Shown piece by piece: positions 20,133-29,176 of a DNA stretch of 64,000 bases. Numbering within the stretch: position 1 is the first letter of the stretch; the number at the start of each line of letters is the position of its first letter. Made by a program: the position numbers and the translations under genes. Below the pieces are notes generated by a model. It worked only from the letters and a program-made list of their open reading frames with translations. It made no database searches and had not been told where the DNA came from. The DNA is taken from the NCBI GenBank assembly GCA_002840015.1, contig PGZE01000014.1, positions 1 to 64,000 on the forward strand. The letters run 5' to 3'. The stretch comes from Gammaproteobacteria bacterium HGW-Gammaproteobacteria-2. Its GTDB lineage: Bacteria; Pseudomonadota; Gammaproteobacteria; Xanthomonadales; Xanthomonadaceae.

Positions 20133-20624
20133 ATGAAAGAAACCATACTTGATGTGTTGTTGTACCTGTTCGAACACTACTTTTACGACGATCCCGATGC
20201 CGCCAATGATCGTGAATCGATGCTCAATGGCCCGATCTTTCAGGGGCTGACCCAGGCCGGCTTCAGTGCCGTCGAAATCAACAAGGCATTTGATTGGCTG
20301 GACGCGTTGGCGCGGCAGCGGCCACAATCCGGCGCTGCGCGTCATACGGCGCAGCCAGTGCGTGTCTACGCTGATGTCGAGCAGGCAAGGCTGGACACGG
20401 AATGCATCGGCTTTTTGATGTTTCTGGAGCAAAACGGCATCCTTGATGGCGAACAGCGCGAGCTGGTGCTCGATCGGGTCATGGCGCTGGATCAGGACGA
20501 GATCGACCTTGATGATCTCAAGTGGGTGGTGCTGATGGTGCTGTTCAACCAACCGGGTGCCGAAGCGGCATTTGCCTGGATGGAAGGGCAGATTTTCCAG
20601 GACGAGCCCGAACCCTTGCATTGA
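20133..20624 (+). CDS. smg: Smg/DUF494 family protein
   Basis: 163 residues, starting at ATG 20133 because the family begins [16 protein letters not shown]. Acidic, with no membrane segments. Smg is found next to dprA and topA in many gammaproteobacteria; its molecular function is unknown. A 274-bp gap with no recognisable gene follows; a TTGACA lies near its left end, but no clear -10 could be paired. Confidence 0.92.
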   Translation: MKETILDVLLYLFEHYFYDDPDAANDRESMLNGPIFQGLTQAGFSAVEINKAFDWLDALARQRPQSGAARHTAQPVRVYADVEQARLDTECIGFLMFLEQNGILDGEQRELVLDRVMALDQDEIDLDDLKWVVLMVLFNQPGAEAAFAWMEGQIFQDEPEPLH

Positions 20625-20898
20625 CCTGGCGCATGCCGGTGCGGCGCGACAGCGCTTGACACATCCGGCAAGCTGTGTGCTCACTAAAAAGGGTGCCCTG
20701 AAAAAACGGGCTGCGCGGCACGGCTGCTGTGGTGCGCGGTACAGGCAATCCGGATGTACGTGAATCTTGTCGGGTTCCTGCGTGCCGTGTGCCTTGCACT
20801 CGGGACGCTCGTGATGTTTTCGCGGTGCCTTGTGAACCGTTCTTGCCTGCCCTGTGGCGGGCTTCATTTTGTTGCGTGCTTGCGGAGCATCACCAGCC

Positions 20899-23324
20899 AT
20901 GGCCAAAAACCTGCTCATCGTCGAATCACCGGCCAAAGCCAAGACGATCAACAAGTACCTCGGCAAAGAGTTCCAGGTGCTGGCCTCGTATGGTCATGTG
21001 CGTGACTTGATTCCGAAAGAAGGCGCGGTCGATACCGAGCACGATTTCGCCATGCATTACGCGCTGAGCGAAAAAAGCCTCAAGCATGTCGATGCCATCG
21101 CCAAGGCCGCCAAGGGTGCCGAGGCACTGTATCTGGCCACTGACTCGGATCGCGAAGGCGAGGCCATCTCCTGGCATATCGTCGAGATTCTCCGTGAACG
21201 CGGTTTGCTGGAAGGCAAGATGCTGCACCGGGTGGTGTTTACCGAAATCACCCCGCGCGCGATTCGCGAGGCAGTCGCCAACCCGCGGCAGATTCGCACC
21301 GACCTGGTCAACGCGCAGCAGGCGCGGCGTGCGCTCGATTATCTGGTCGGCTTCAACCTGTCGCCGGTGTTGTGGCGCAAAGTGCAGCGCGGGCTTTCGG
21401 CCGGGCGGGTGCAATCGCCGGCGCTGCGGCTGATTGTGGAACGTGAGGAAGAAATCGAAGCGTTCATTGCCCGCGAATACTGGTCGATGCAGGCCGAATG
21501 CCAGCATCCCAGGCAGCCGTTCACCGCCCGTCTGGTACGCCTGGACGGTGCCAAGTTCGAGCAGTTCACCGTTACCGACCGCGCCAGCGCTGAAGCCGCG
21601 CGTGAGCGCGTGGTCAAGGCGGCCGCCGGCAAATTGCGGGTTAGCGATGTTCAGAGCAAACAGCGCAAGCGCCGGCCGGCGCCGCCGTTCATCACCTCAA
21701 CCTTGCAGCAGGAAGCCGCGCGCAAGCTCGGCTTCACCACCTCGCGCACCATGCGCGTGGCGCAAAAACTGTACGAGGGTGTCACCCTTGGCGATGAGGG
21801 CTCGGTTGGCCTGATCAGCTACATGCGTACCGACTCGGTCAGCCTGTCCGACGAGGCCGTGGCCGAAATGCGCGATGTGATCGCGCGCGACTACGGCACT
21901 GGCGCGGTACCCGACGCACCCAACAAATATCAGTCCAAATCCAAAAATGCGCAGGAAGCGCATGAAGCGATCCGACCGACCTCGGCATTGCGCACGCCCG
22001 CCAGCGTATCGCCCTTTCTCGATGACGATGGCCGCCGCCTGTATGAGCTGATCTGGAAGCGCGCCGTCGCCTCGCAGATGGTGCCGGCCACGCTCAACAC
22101 CGTCAGTGTCGAGCTCGCTGCCAGCGATGCGCACGGCTTTCGCGCGTCGGGCACCACGATTGTCGATCCGGGGTTTCTTGCCGTGTATGAGGAAGGCAAG
22201 GACACGCGCACTGCCGACGACGACGATGAGGGCCGCAAGTTGCCAGCGATGCAAGTCGGCGACAGTATCGGGCTGGACAGCATTCATACCGACCAGCATT
22301 TCACCGAGCCGCCGCCGCGTTTCTCCGAGGCCAGTCTGGTCAAGGCGCTGGAAGAATACGGCATTGGCCGGCCGTCAACGTATGCCAGCATCATCCAGAC
22401 CCTGCAGAACCGGCAATACGTGGCACTGGAAAGCCGGCGCTTCTATCCGTCCGATGTTGGCCGCGCCGTCGCACGGTTCGGAAGACGAGCTCGACGCCGT
22501 GTCGCGTGGCGAAGAGCAATGGGTGCCACTGATGCAGCGTTTCTGGACGCCGTTCAAGGCGCTGGTCACCGAGAAAACCGAAAGCGTTGATCGCTCCGAA
22601 GCCAGCGGTGCCCGCGAGTTGGGCACCGACCCGGTCAGCGGCAAGCCGGTCAGCGTGCGCCTGGGGCGTTTCGGGCCGTATGCCGCCATCGGCTCGACCA
22701 GCGAAGATGCCGAGGAAAAGCCCAAGTTCGCATCCTTGCGCCCCGGCCAGAGCATGCACACCATCAGCCTGGAGGATGCGCTGGTGCTGTTCCAGTTGCC
22801 GCGCACCCTGGGTGATCTCGACGGCGTGCCCTTGACAGTCGGTGTCGGCCGCTTTGGCCCGTTCGTCAAACATGGCAGCACCTATGCCTCGCTGGGCAAG
22901 GAAGACGACCCGTACACCATCGAATTCGAGCGCGGCAAGGCATTGCTGATTGCCAAGGCCGAAGCCATCGCCAACCGCATCATCAAATCGTTCGAGGGCA
23001 GCGCGATCCAGGTGCTCAATGGCCGCTATGGGCCGTACTTGTCCGATGGCAGCTTGAACGGCAAGATTCCCAAGGATCGCGAGCCGGCCAGCCTCACCCT
23101 GGCCGAATGCGAGCAATTGATGGCTGAAACCGGCAAGCTCGACTACCAACAAGGTGGTGAAGAAAGCGGCCAAAAAGGCAAGCAAAAAAGCGCCGGCAAA
23201 GAAGGCTGCTACCAAGAAATCGGCGACAAAGAAGGCTGCGAGCAAGCAAGTCGCAGCCAGGGAAGGCACCGGCAAAAAAACCGTTGGTAAAGGCACGGCC
23301 AAGGCGGCGTCGACGACAAGCTGA
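20899..23324 (+). pseudogene. topA: DNA topoisomerase I, interrupted by two frame lesions
   Basis: Type IA topoisomerase relaxing negative supercoils. From ATG 20899 (MAKNLLIVESPAKAKTI) the Toprim domain (ATDSDREGEAI) and the active-site Tyr motif SYMRTDS are intact. At 22479 the frame breaks after GRAVARF. The next frame resumes at EDELDAVSRGEEQW, and the roughly 15-20 residues that family members have between these points (HFTxYVDYDFTA-type) are absent, so this is an out-of-frame deletion. The C-terminal zinc-ribbon-like repeats (GRFGPYAA, GRFGPFVK, GRYGPYLS) continue in the second frame. Near 23147-23151 a second shift separates them from the Lys/Ala-rich tail ending at 23324. An essential gene in this state is surprising; sequence error must be considered. 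Confidence 0.85.
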
Positions 23325-23412
23325 TTCGTACGTAGTGCTCTGCACTTGGCGGTACTGTCAGAGCTCCGTCAACCACGTCGCGATCAGGCTACGGCTCGCT
23401 GTCCGGCTCGTT

Positions 23413-23620
23413 CGGTCGCCCACTTGGTGGGCTCCTACAGTGGAGCGCTGGCAACTGTGTTGCACGCCGGTGCGAGCCAGTGCTTCTGTGGGAGCCGGCC
23501 TGCCGGCGAACGAACTGGCGAATGCGCTTCGCGCGCAGAGCCTGCCCCAGACTTGATCTGGGGCGCGCTCCCACGAAAGCGGTGAACGCTCCATGTAGGA
23601 GCCCACCCTGTGGGCGACCG
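23413..23620. repeat. Composite REP/BIME-like element between topA and maeB
   Basis: The 370-bp gap between topA and maeB holds a composite repeat and no gene. The outer arms, 23413-23447 and 23587-23620, are imperfect inverted copies of one module (CTCCTACA with TGGGC cores). Inside, 23455-23586 carries the module beginning CTGTGTTGCACGCC that recurs almost identically at 44325. It is interrupted by a small hairpin (CCCCAGACTTGATCTGGGG) absent from the other copy. Confidence 0.85.
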
Positions 23621-23693
23621 CGAGCACAGACGGCCTTGCGCGGCTACAATCACAGGTTCATTACGCACCCTGCGCCCCAGCCTGCGAACCGCC

Positions 23694-25973
23694 ATGCCCG
23701 ATAAAGACCTCAAGCAAGCCGCTCTCGATTATCACCGCCAGCATCCGGCCGGCAAGATCAAGGTGGTCGCGACCAAAGCCATGGTTACCCAGCGCGATCT
23801 GGCGCTGGCGTATTCACCCGGCGTTGCCGCAGCGTGTGAGGCCATCGTCAACGATCCGGGCGAAGCCAGTGCGCTCACCGCGCGCGGCAATCTGGTGGCG
23901 GTGATCAGCAATGGCACCGCCGTGCTCGGGCTGGGCAATATCGGGCCGCTGGCAGCCAAGCCGGTGATGGAAGGCAAGGGTGTGCTGTTCCAGAAGTTCG
24001 CCGGTATCGATGTGTTCGACATCGAAGTGGACGAGAACGACCCGGACAAGCTGGTCGACATCATCGCCAGTCTGGAACCCACCTTCGGTGGCATCAATCT
24101 GGAAGACATCAAGGCGCCGGAATGCTTCATCGTCGAGCGCAAGCTGCGCGAGCGGATGAAGATTCCGGTATTTCACGACGACCAGCACGGCACCTCGATC
24201 ATCGTTGGCGCGGCGGTACTCAATGCGCTGGAAGTGGTCGGCAAGAAGATCGCGGATGTGCGTGTGGCCACCACCGGTGTTGGCGCAGCCGGCATTGCCT
24301 GCCTTGACATGCTGGTGGCGCTGGGCCTGAATCCCGATCACATCTGTGCGATGGATCATCATGGCGTATTGCATCTGGAGCGCACCGATCTGGAAGGTGG
24401 CAAGTTGCGATACGCACGAGACACCAAGGCGCGCACCTTGGCCGAATTGGTGGACGGAGCCGATATTTTTCTGGGTCTTTCTGCCGGCGGCATCCTCAAG
24501 CCCGAGATGCTGGCGAAGATGGCCAAGCGGCCGATCATTCTCGCGCTCGCCAATCCGAATCCCGAGATCAGTCCCGATGCCGCGCGCGCCGCGCGTCCCG
24601 ATTGCATCATTGCCACCGGACGTTCGGATTATCCGAACCAGGTCAACAACGCGTTGTGTTTCCCGTACATCTTTCGCGGCGCGCTCGATGTCGGCGCATC
24701 GACCATCAACGAGGCGATGAAGCTGGCTTGCGTCAAGGCCATCGCCGCGCTGGCGCGGCAGGAAGCCACCGATCTGGGCGCCGCCTATGGCGGTGAGATG
24801 CCGGTGTTCGGCGCCGAGTACCTGATTCCGCGGCCGTTCGATCCGCGCCTGCTGGTGAAGCTGGCGCCAGCGGTGGCGCAGGCGGCGATGGACTCGGGCG
24901 TTGCCACCCGGCCAATCGAGGATATGGCGGCATACCGCGAAAAACTCTCGCAACACGTATTCCGCTCCGGCTTGCTGATGAAGCCGGTATTCGAGCAGGC
25001 GCGCGCCAGCCTCAAGCGCGTTGCCTATGCCGAGGGTGAAGAGGAAACCGTGCTGCGCGCGGTGCAGACCGTGGTCGATGAAGGCCTCGCCCGGCCGACC
25101 CTGATTGGCCGGCCGTCGGTGATTGCAATGCGCATCGAGCGCCTTGGCCTGCGTATTCGTGAAGGCGTGGATTTCGATCTCACCAATATCGACGACGACC
25201 CGCGCTTTCCCGAGTACTGGCAGCTTTATCATCAGATCATGCGTCGGCGCGGGGTGACCCCGGACAACGCCAAAGCCATCGTGCGCTCACGTTCCACCGT
25301 GATCGCCGCGCTGATGACCAAGCGCGGTGAAGTCGATGCCATGTTGTGCGGTACCGTTGGCCGTTACGAGGGCAAGCTGCACCATGTCGTTGATGTGCTC
25401 GGACTCGACCCCGGGGTGAGTGCGCCGGCGGCGATGTCGGCGGTGCTCAACGACAAGGGGGTGTTCTTTTTCGTCGATACCCATGTTCAGTACGAGCCCA
25501 GTGCCGAGCAGATTGCCGAGGCGACGCTGGCGGCAGCGTTCCGCCTCAAGCTGTTTGGTATCACCCCACGGATCGCGTTGGCCTCGCACTCCAATTTCGG
25601 CGCGCGCAACAACCCCAGCGCGGTGCGCATGCGCCAGGCCTTGGCACTGATCCATGAACGCGCGCCAGAACTGGAAGCCGAGGGCGAGATGCAGATCGAC
25701 GCCGCCATGAGCGAAGACATCCGCGCGCGGCTGTTCCCCGATTCGCGCCTCACCGGCAGTGCCAATTTGCTGGTGTTCCCGAATCTGGATGCCGCCAATA
25801 TCGCCTACAACCTGGTGCGCTCGATGACCGACGGCATCGGCATCGGCCCGATCCTGATGGGTGTGGGTGGCGCTGCGCACGTGCTGACGCCAGCGGCTAC
25901 GGTGCGGCGGATCATCAACATGACCGCGATTGCCGCAGTGGAAGCGCAAGTGCGCGAGCAACGCATGGGTTGA
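23694..25973 (+). CDS. maeB: NADP-dependent malic enzyme with phosphotransacetylase-like domain
   Basis: 759 residues from ATG 23694. Oxidatively decarboxylates malate to pyruvate. The N-terminal malic-enzyme domain (about 1-430) has the catalytic Tyr region [14 protein letters not shown], the metal-binding [10 protein letters not shown] and the NAD(P) fold [16 protein letters not shown]. The C-terminal third (about 430-755) is PTA-like and is thought to be regulatory (acetyl-CoA response) rather than catalytic. Full-length for the MaeB family. It stands alone, flanked by repeat-containing gaps. Confidence 0.95.
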   Translation: MPDKDLKQAALDYHRQHPAGKIKVVATKAMVTQRDLALAYSPGVAAACEAIVNDPGEASALTARGNLVAVISNGTAVLGLGNIGPLAAKPVMEGKGVLFQKFAGIDVFDIEVDENDPDKLVDIIASLEPTFGGINLEDIKAPECFIVERKLRERMKIPVFHDDQHGTSIIVGAAVLNALEVVGKKIADVRVATTGVGAAGIACLDMLVALGLNPDHICAMDHHGVLHLERTDLEGGKLRYARDTKARTLAELVDGADIFLGLSAGGILKPEMLAKMAKRPIILALANPNPEISPDAARAARPDCIIATGRSDYPNQVNNALCFPYIFRGALDVGASTINEAMKLACVKAIAALARQEATDLGAAYGGEMPVFGAEYLIPRPFDPRLLVKLAPAVAQAAMDSGVATRPIEDMAAYREKLSQHVFRSGLLMKPVFEQARASLKRVAYAEGEEETVLRAVQTVVDEGLARPTLIGRPSVIAMRIERLGLRIREGVDFDLTNIDDDPRFPEYWQLYHQIMRRRGVTPDNAKAIVRSRSTVIAALMTKRGEVDAMLCGTVGRYEGKLHHVVDVLGLDPGVSAPAAMSAVLNDKGVFFFVDTHVQYEPSAEQIAEATLAAAFRLKLFGITPRIALASHSNFGARNNPSAVRMRQALALIHERAPELEAEGEMQIDAAMSEDIRARLFPDSRLTGSANLLVFPNLDAANIAYNLVRSMTDGIGIGPILMGVGGAAHVLTPAATVRRIINMTAIAAVEAQVREQRMG

Positions 25974-26313
25974 AGAAGCAAACGCTCTCGCAGGAGCGGC
26001 GGCAATCGTAGGTTGGGTTTCGCGGCGCGATGGGCACGACTCCGTGTATGAAGGATGTAGAGCAACGCAGGAGCAGTTGTCGAGGATGCCCGAGTGCCGG
26101 GTAGCGCATGGATGCGCGAGAGCGGCCGCTACCCATCCTGCCGCCGCGCCGACAGGAGCCCGCCGGCTGGGAGATATTGCCTTGCATCTGCTGCGTTTCC
26201 ATACGTATGCGCAAGCCTGAGCGCGTCGGGTCGGCTACACTGGCACGATACGCATCACTCAATATAAAAATCAGTAATGCACCGGCATCAATTGTCGGTG
26301 TGGGAGGCCAGAC
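25974..26313. other. Intergenic region upstream of aceE
   Basis: 340 bp without a supportable gene. A hairpin with an 8-bp stem (GGGTAGCG 26099-26106, CGCTACCC 26127-26134) lies in the middle. The last 100 bp become AT-richer (TCAATATAAAAATCAG) and probably hold the aceE promoter. A GGAG ribosome-binding site stands just before the aceE ATG. No operator was recognised. Confidence 0.5.
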
Positions 26314-29061
26314 ATGAATATCCTCACCGACATGCTTGACCAGGATGCCGACCCCAACGAGACCCGGGAATGGGTCGAATCGTTGTCGGCAGTGATCGCT
26401 CACGACGGTCCCGAGCGCGCCCACTTTTTACTTGATCGCATGGTCGAGCAAACGCGTCGCGCTGGCGCGCACTTGCCGTTCTCGCCAACCACCGAGTACA
26501 TCAACACCATTCCACCGCCGATGGAAGCCAAAAGCCCGGGCGACGCCGCGATCGAGTGGCGGATTCGCTCGATCATCCGCTGGAACGCAATGGCGATGGT
26601 GGTGCGCGCCAATCGCAAGCCCGGCGATCTGGGCGGCCATATCGCCACCTTCGGTTCCTCGGCAACATTGTATGACGTGGGTTTCAACCACTTCTGGCAC
26701 GCACCCACCGCAGAGCACCCGGGCGACCTGCTGTTCATTCAAGGCCATGGCTCTCCCGGCATTTACGCGCGTTCTTTCCTTGAAGGCCGCATCAGTGCCG
26801 ATCAACTCGACAACTTCCGGATGGAAGTCGATGGCCGCGGCATCAGTTCCTATCCGCACCCGTGGCTGATGCCGGACTACTGGCAGACGCCAACCGTGAG
26901 CATGGGTCTCGGCCCGATCAGCGCCATTTACCAGGCGCGCAATTTCAAGTATCTGGAAGGTCGCGGCCTGATGCCGAAGACCGGCCGCAAGGTGTGGGCG
27001 TTCCTCGGCGATGGTGAAACCGACGAGCCCGAAAGCCTGGGCGCCATTTCCGTGGCGGGCCGCGAAGGGTTGGACAATCTGATCTTCGTCGTCAACTGCA
27101 ACCTGCAACGGCTCGACGGCCCGGTACGCGGCAACGGCAAGATCATCCAGGAACTGGAAGGTCAGTTCCGTGGCGCCGGCTGGAATGTCATCAAGACCAT
27201 CTGGGGCAGTTACTGGGACCCGTTGTTGGCGCGCGATGGCAGCGGCAAGCTGCGTGAATTGATGATGGAGACGGTCGACGGCGAATACCAGAACTGCAAA
27301 GCCTTCGGTGGCGCCTACACGCGCAAGCATTTCTTTGGCAAATATGCCGAAACAGCAGCGCTGGTTGACAACCTGTCCGACGACGATATCAGCCGTCTGA
27401 ACCGGGGCGGCCACGATCCGCACAAGGTCTACGCCGCTTACCATGCCGCCGTAAACACTACTGGCATGCCGACCGTGATTCTTGCAAAGACGGTGAAGGG
27501 CTACGGCATGGGTGCGTCCGGCGAGTCGCTCAATCCGACCCATGGCACCAAGAAGATGGACGATGAAGGCGTGCGCGCATTCCGCGACCGTTTCCAGATT
27601 CCGATCAGTGATGATCAGCTCAAGGATGGCACTATCCCGTTTTACCACCCGGGCAAGGATTCACCGGAGATCGAGTACCTGCTGGAACGCCGACGCGCGC
27701 TGGGCGGCTTCCTGCCACAGCGTCGGCGCAAGGCAACCCAGTCGTTGGAAGTGCCAGAGCTGGCCACTTACGAACGCCTGCTCAAGGCCACGGGCGAGCG
27801 TGAAATCAGCACCACGATGGCGTTCGTGCAGATGCTCAACATCACCTTGCGCGACAAAACCATCGGCCCGCGTTGTGTGCCGATTGTGGCCGACGAAGCG
27901 CGTACGTTTGGTATGGAGGGGCTGTTCCGGCAGATCGGCATCTATGCCCCGCACGGGCAGAAGTACAAGCCGGTGGATGCCGATCAGTTGATGTATTACC
28001 GCGAGGACGCGGCCGGTCAGGTGCTGCAGGAAGGCATTACCGAAGCCGGTGCGTTCGCGTCGTGGCTGGCTACCGCCACCAGCTACAGCAGCAACGACCT
28101 GCCGATGCTGCCGTTCTACATTTATTACTCGATGTTCGGCTTCCAGCGCATTGGCGATGCCGCGTGGCAGGCCGGCGACATGCGCGCGCGCGGTTTTCTG
28201 CTGGGCGCCACTGCCGGCCGCACCACCCTCAATGGCGAGGGCCTGCAACACGAGGACGGCCACAGCATGGTGCAGGCGGGGCTGATTCCCAATTGCCACA
28301 GCTACGACCCGACGTTCAGCTATGAAGTCGTCACCATCATCCAGCACGGTATGCAGCGCATGCTGACCGACCAGGTCGATGCGTATTACTACGTCACCTT
28401 GATGAACGAGAACTACAGCCACCCGGAAATGCCGGAAGGCAGCGCCGAGGGCATCATCAAGGGCATGTACCTTTTGCGGGACTCGGGATCGGACGGCCGG
28501 GACTCGGGACTCGGGACTCGGGACTCGGAAAAAGCAAAGAGCAAAATCAAGAACAAGAACGCGCCGCATGTGCAGTTGCTGGGCTCGGGCACGATCCTGC
28601 GTGAAGTGATCGCCGCTGCCGAGTTGCTGGACAAGGATTTCGGCGTCAGCGCCGATATCTGGAGCTGCCCGAGCTTCAACGAGTTGGCGCGCGATGGCGC
28701 CGCTGCGGTGCGTTTCAACCGGCTCAATCCGGAAGCGAAATCGCCACGCGTTCCCTACGTCACGCAACTGCTGCGTGATCGCAGCGGGCCAGCGATTGCC
28801 GCAACCGACTACGTGCGCAACTATGCCGACCAGATTCGCGAGTTTGTGCCGATGGCATACACCGTGCTCGGCACCGATGGCTATGGTCGTTCCGATACCC
28901 GCGCCAATCTGCGCCGGCATTTCGAAGTGGATCGCTATCATGTCGCCCACGCCGCGATTGCGGCATTGGCCGCCGAAGGCAAGATGACCGCCAAGGATGT
29001 GGCACGCGCAATCAAGCAGTACAAGATCGATGTGGAGCGGCCCGATCCAAGCCTGAGTTGA
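26314..29061 (+). CDS. aceE: Pyruvate dehydrogenase E1 component (homodimeric type) with an extra repeat-derived loop
   Basis: 915 residues. Decarboxylates pyruvate on thiamine diphosphate and acetylates the E2 lipoyl domain. The TPP motif begins FLGDGETDEPES (residue about 232) and ends at VVNCNLQRLDG. Flanking family landmarks (QGHGSPGIYARSF, GLQHEDGHSMVQ, GTDGYGRSDTR) are intact. Between GMYLL and VQLLGSG there are 31 residues where E. coli AceE, as I recall it, has about 9. The additional stretch is encoded by GGGACTC tandem repeats followed by an A-rich Lys/Asn run. The reading frame is kept, so the enzyme is probably functional. No aceF lies in the window. Confidence 0.96.
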   Translation: MNILTDMLDQDADPNETREWVESLSAVIAHDGPERAHFLLDRMVEQTRRAGAHLPFSPTTEYINTIPPPMEAKSPGDAAIEWRIRSIIRWNAMAMVVRANRKPGDLGGHIATFGSSATLYDVGFNHFWHAPTAEHPGDLLFIQGHGSPGIYARSFLEGRISADQLDNFRMEVDGRGISSYPHPWLMPDYWQTPTVSMGLGPISAIYQARNFKYLEGRGLMPKTGRKVWAFLGDGETDEPESLGAISVAGREGLDNLIFVVNCNLQRLDGPVRGNGKIIQELEGQFRGAGWNVIKTIWGSYWDPLLARDGSGKLRELMMETVDGEYQNCKAFGGAYTRKHFFGKYAETAALVDNLSDDDISRLNRGGHDPHKVYAAYHAAVNTTGMPTVILAKTVKGYGMGASGESLNPTHGTKKMDDEGVRAFRDRFQIPISDDQLKDGTIPFYHPGKDSPEIEYLLERRRALGGFLPQRRRKATQSLEVPELATYERLLKATGEREISTTMAFVQMLNITLRDKTIGPRCVPIVADEARTFGMEGLFRQIGIYAPHGQKYKPVDADQLMYYREDAAGQVLQEGITEAGAFASWLATATSYSSNDLPMLPFYIYYSMFGFQRIGDAAWQAGDMRARGFLLGATAGRTTLNGEGLQHEDGHSMVQAGLIPNCHSYDPTFSYEVVTIIQHGMQRMLTDQVDAYYYVTLMNENYSHPEMPEGSAEGIIKGMYLLRDSGSDGRDSGLGTRDSEKAKSKIKNKNAPHVQLLGSGTILREVIAAAELLDKDFGVSADIWSCPSFNELARDGAAAVRFNRLNPEAKSPRVPYVTQLLRDRSGPAIAATDYVRNYADQIREFVPMAYTVLGTDGYGRSDTRANLRRHFEVDRYHVAHAAIAALAAEGKMTAKDVARAIKQYKIDVERPDPSLS
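28478..28560 (+). repeat. 7-bp GGGACTC tandem repeat and A-rich tail inserted in aceE
   Basis: Four perfect tandem copies of GGGACTC occupy 28499-28526; a fifth, imperfectly spaced copy lies at 28478-28484. An A-rich tract coding for Lys and Asn follows to about 28560. Composition differs sharply from the surrounding aceE codons. Because the unit is 7 bp, gain or loss of one unit would shift the aceE reading frame. Confidence 0.9.
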
Positions 29062-29176
29062 GGCGCCGCGGCGGATGGCGTGAGTCGGGCAGGGTGGTCG
29101 ATGCAACGCCGTGGATGGCGACATCGGAACATCGAGTTGCGCTATTCTCGAGCCGCACGCTCGGCAGGGGGTGATC

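Noticed and set aside
23413-23620. Possible CRISPR-like array between topA and maeB
   Set aside because: Repeats are inverted and modular, without regularly spaced identical direct repeats or unique spacers.
23814-25232. Long minus-strand frame opposite maeB
   Set aside because: Shadow of a complete malic enzyme; no start signals or family resemblance.
26099-26134. Hairpin upstream of aceE as a transcription terminator or operator
   Set aside because: The stem is 8 bp with a 20-nt loop, no T-run follows, and it lies more than 100 bp from either gene; no basis for a function.
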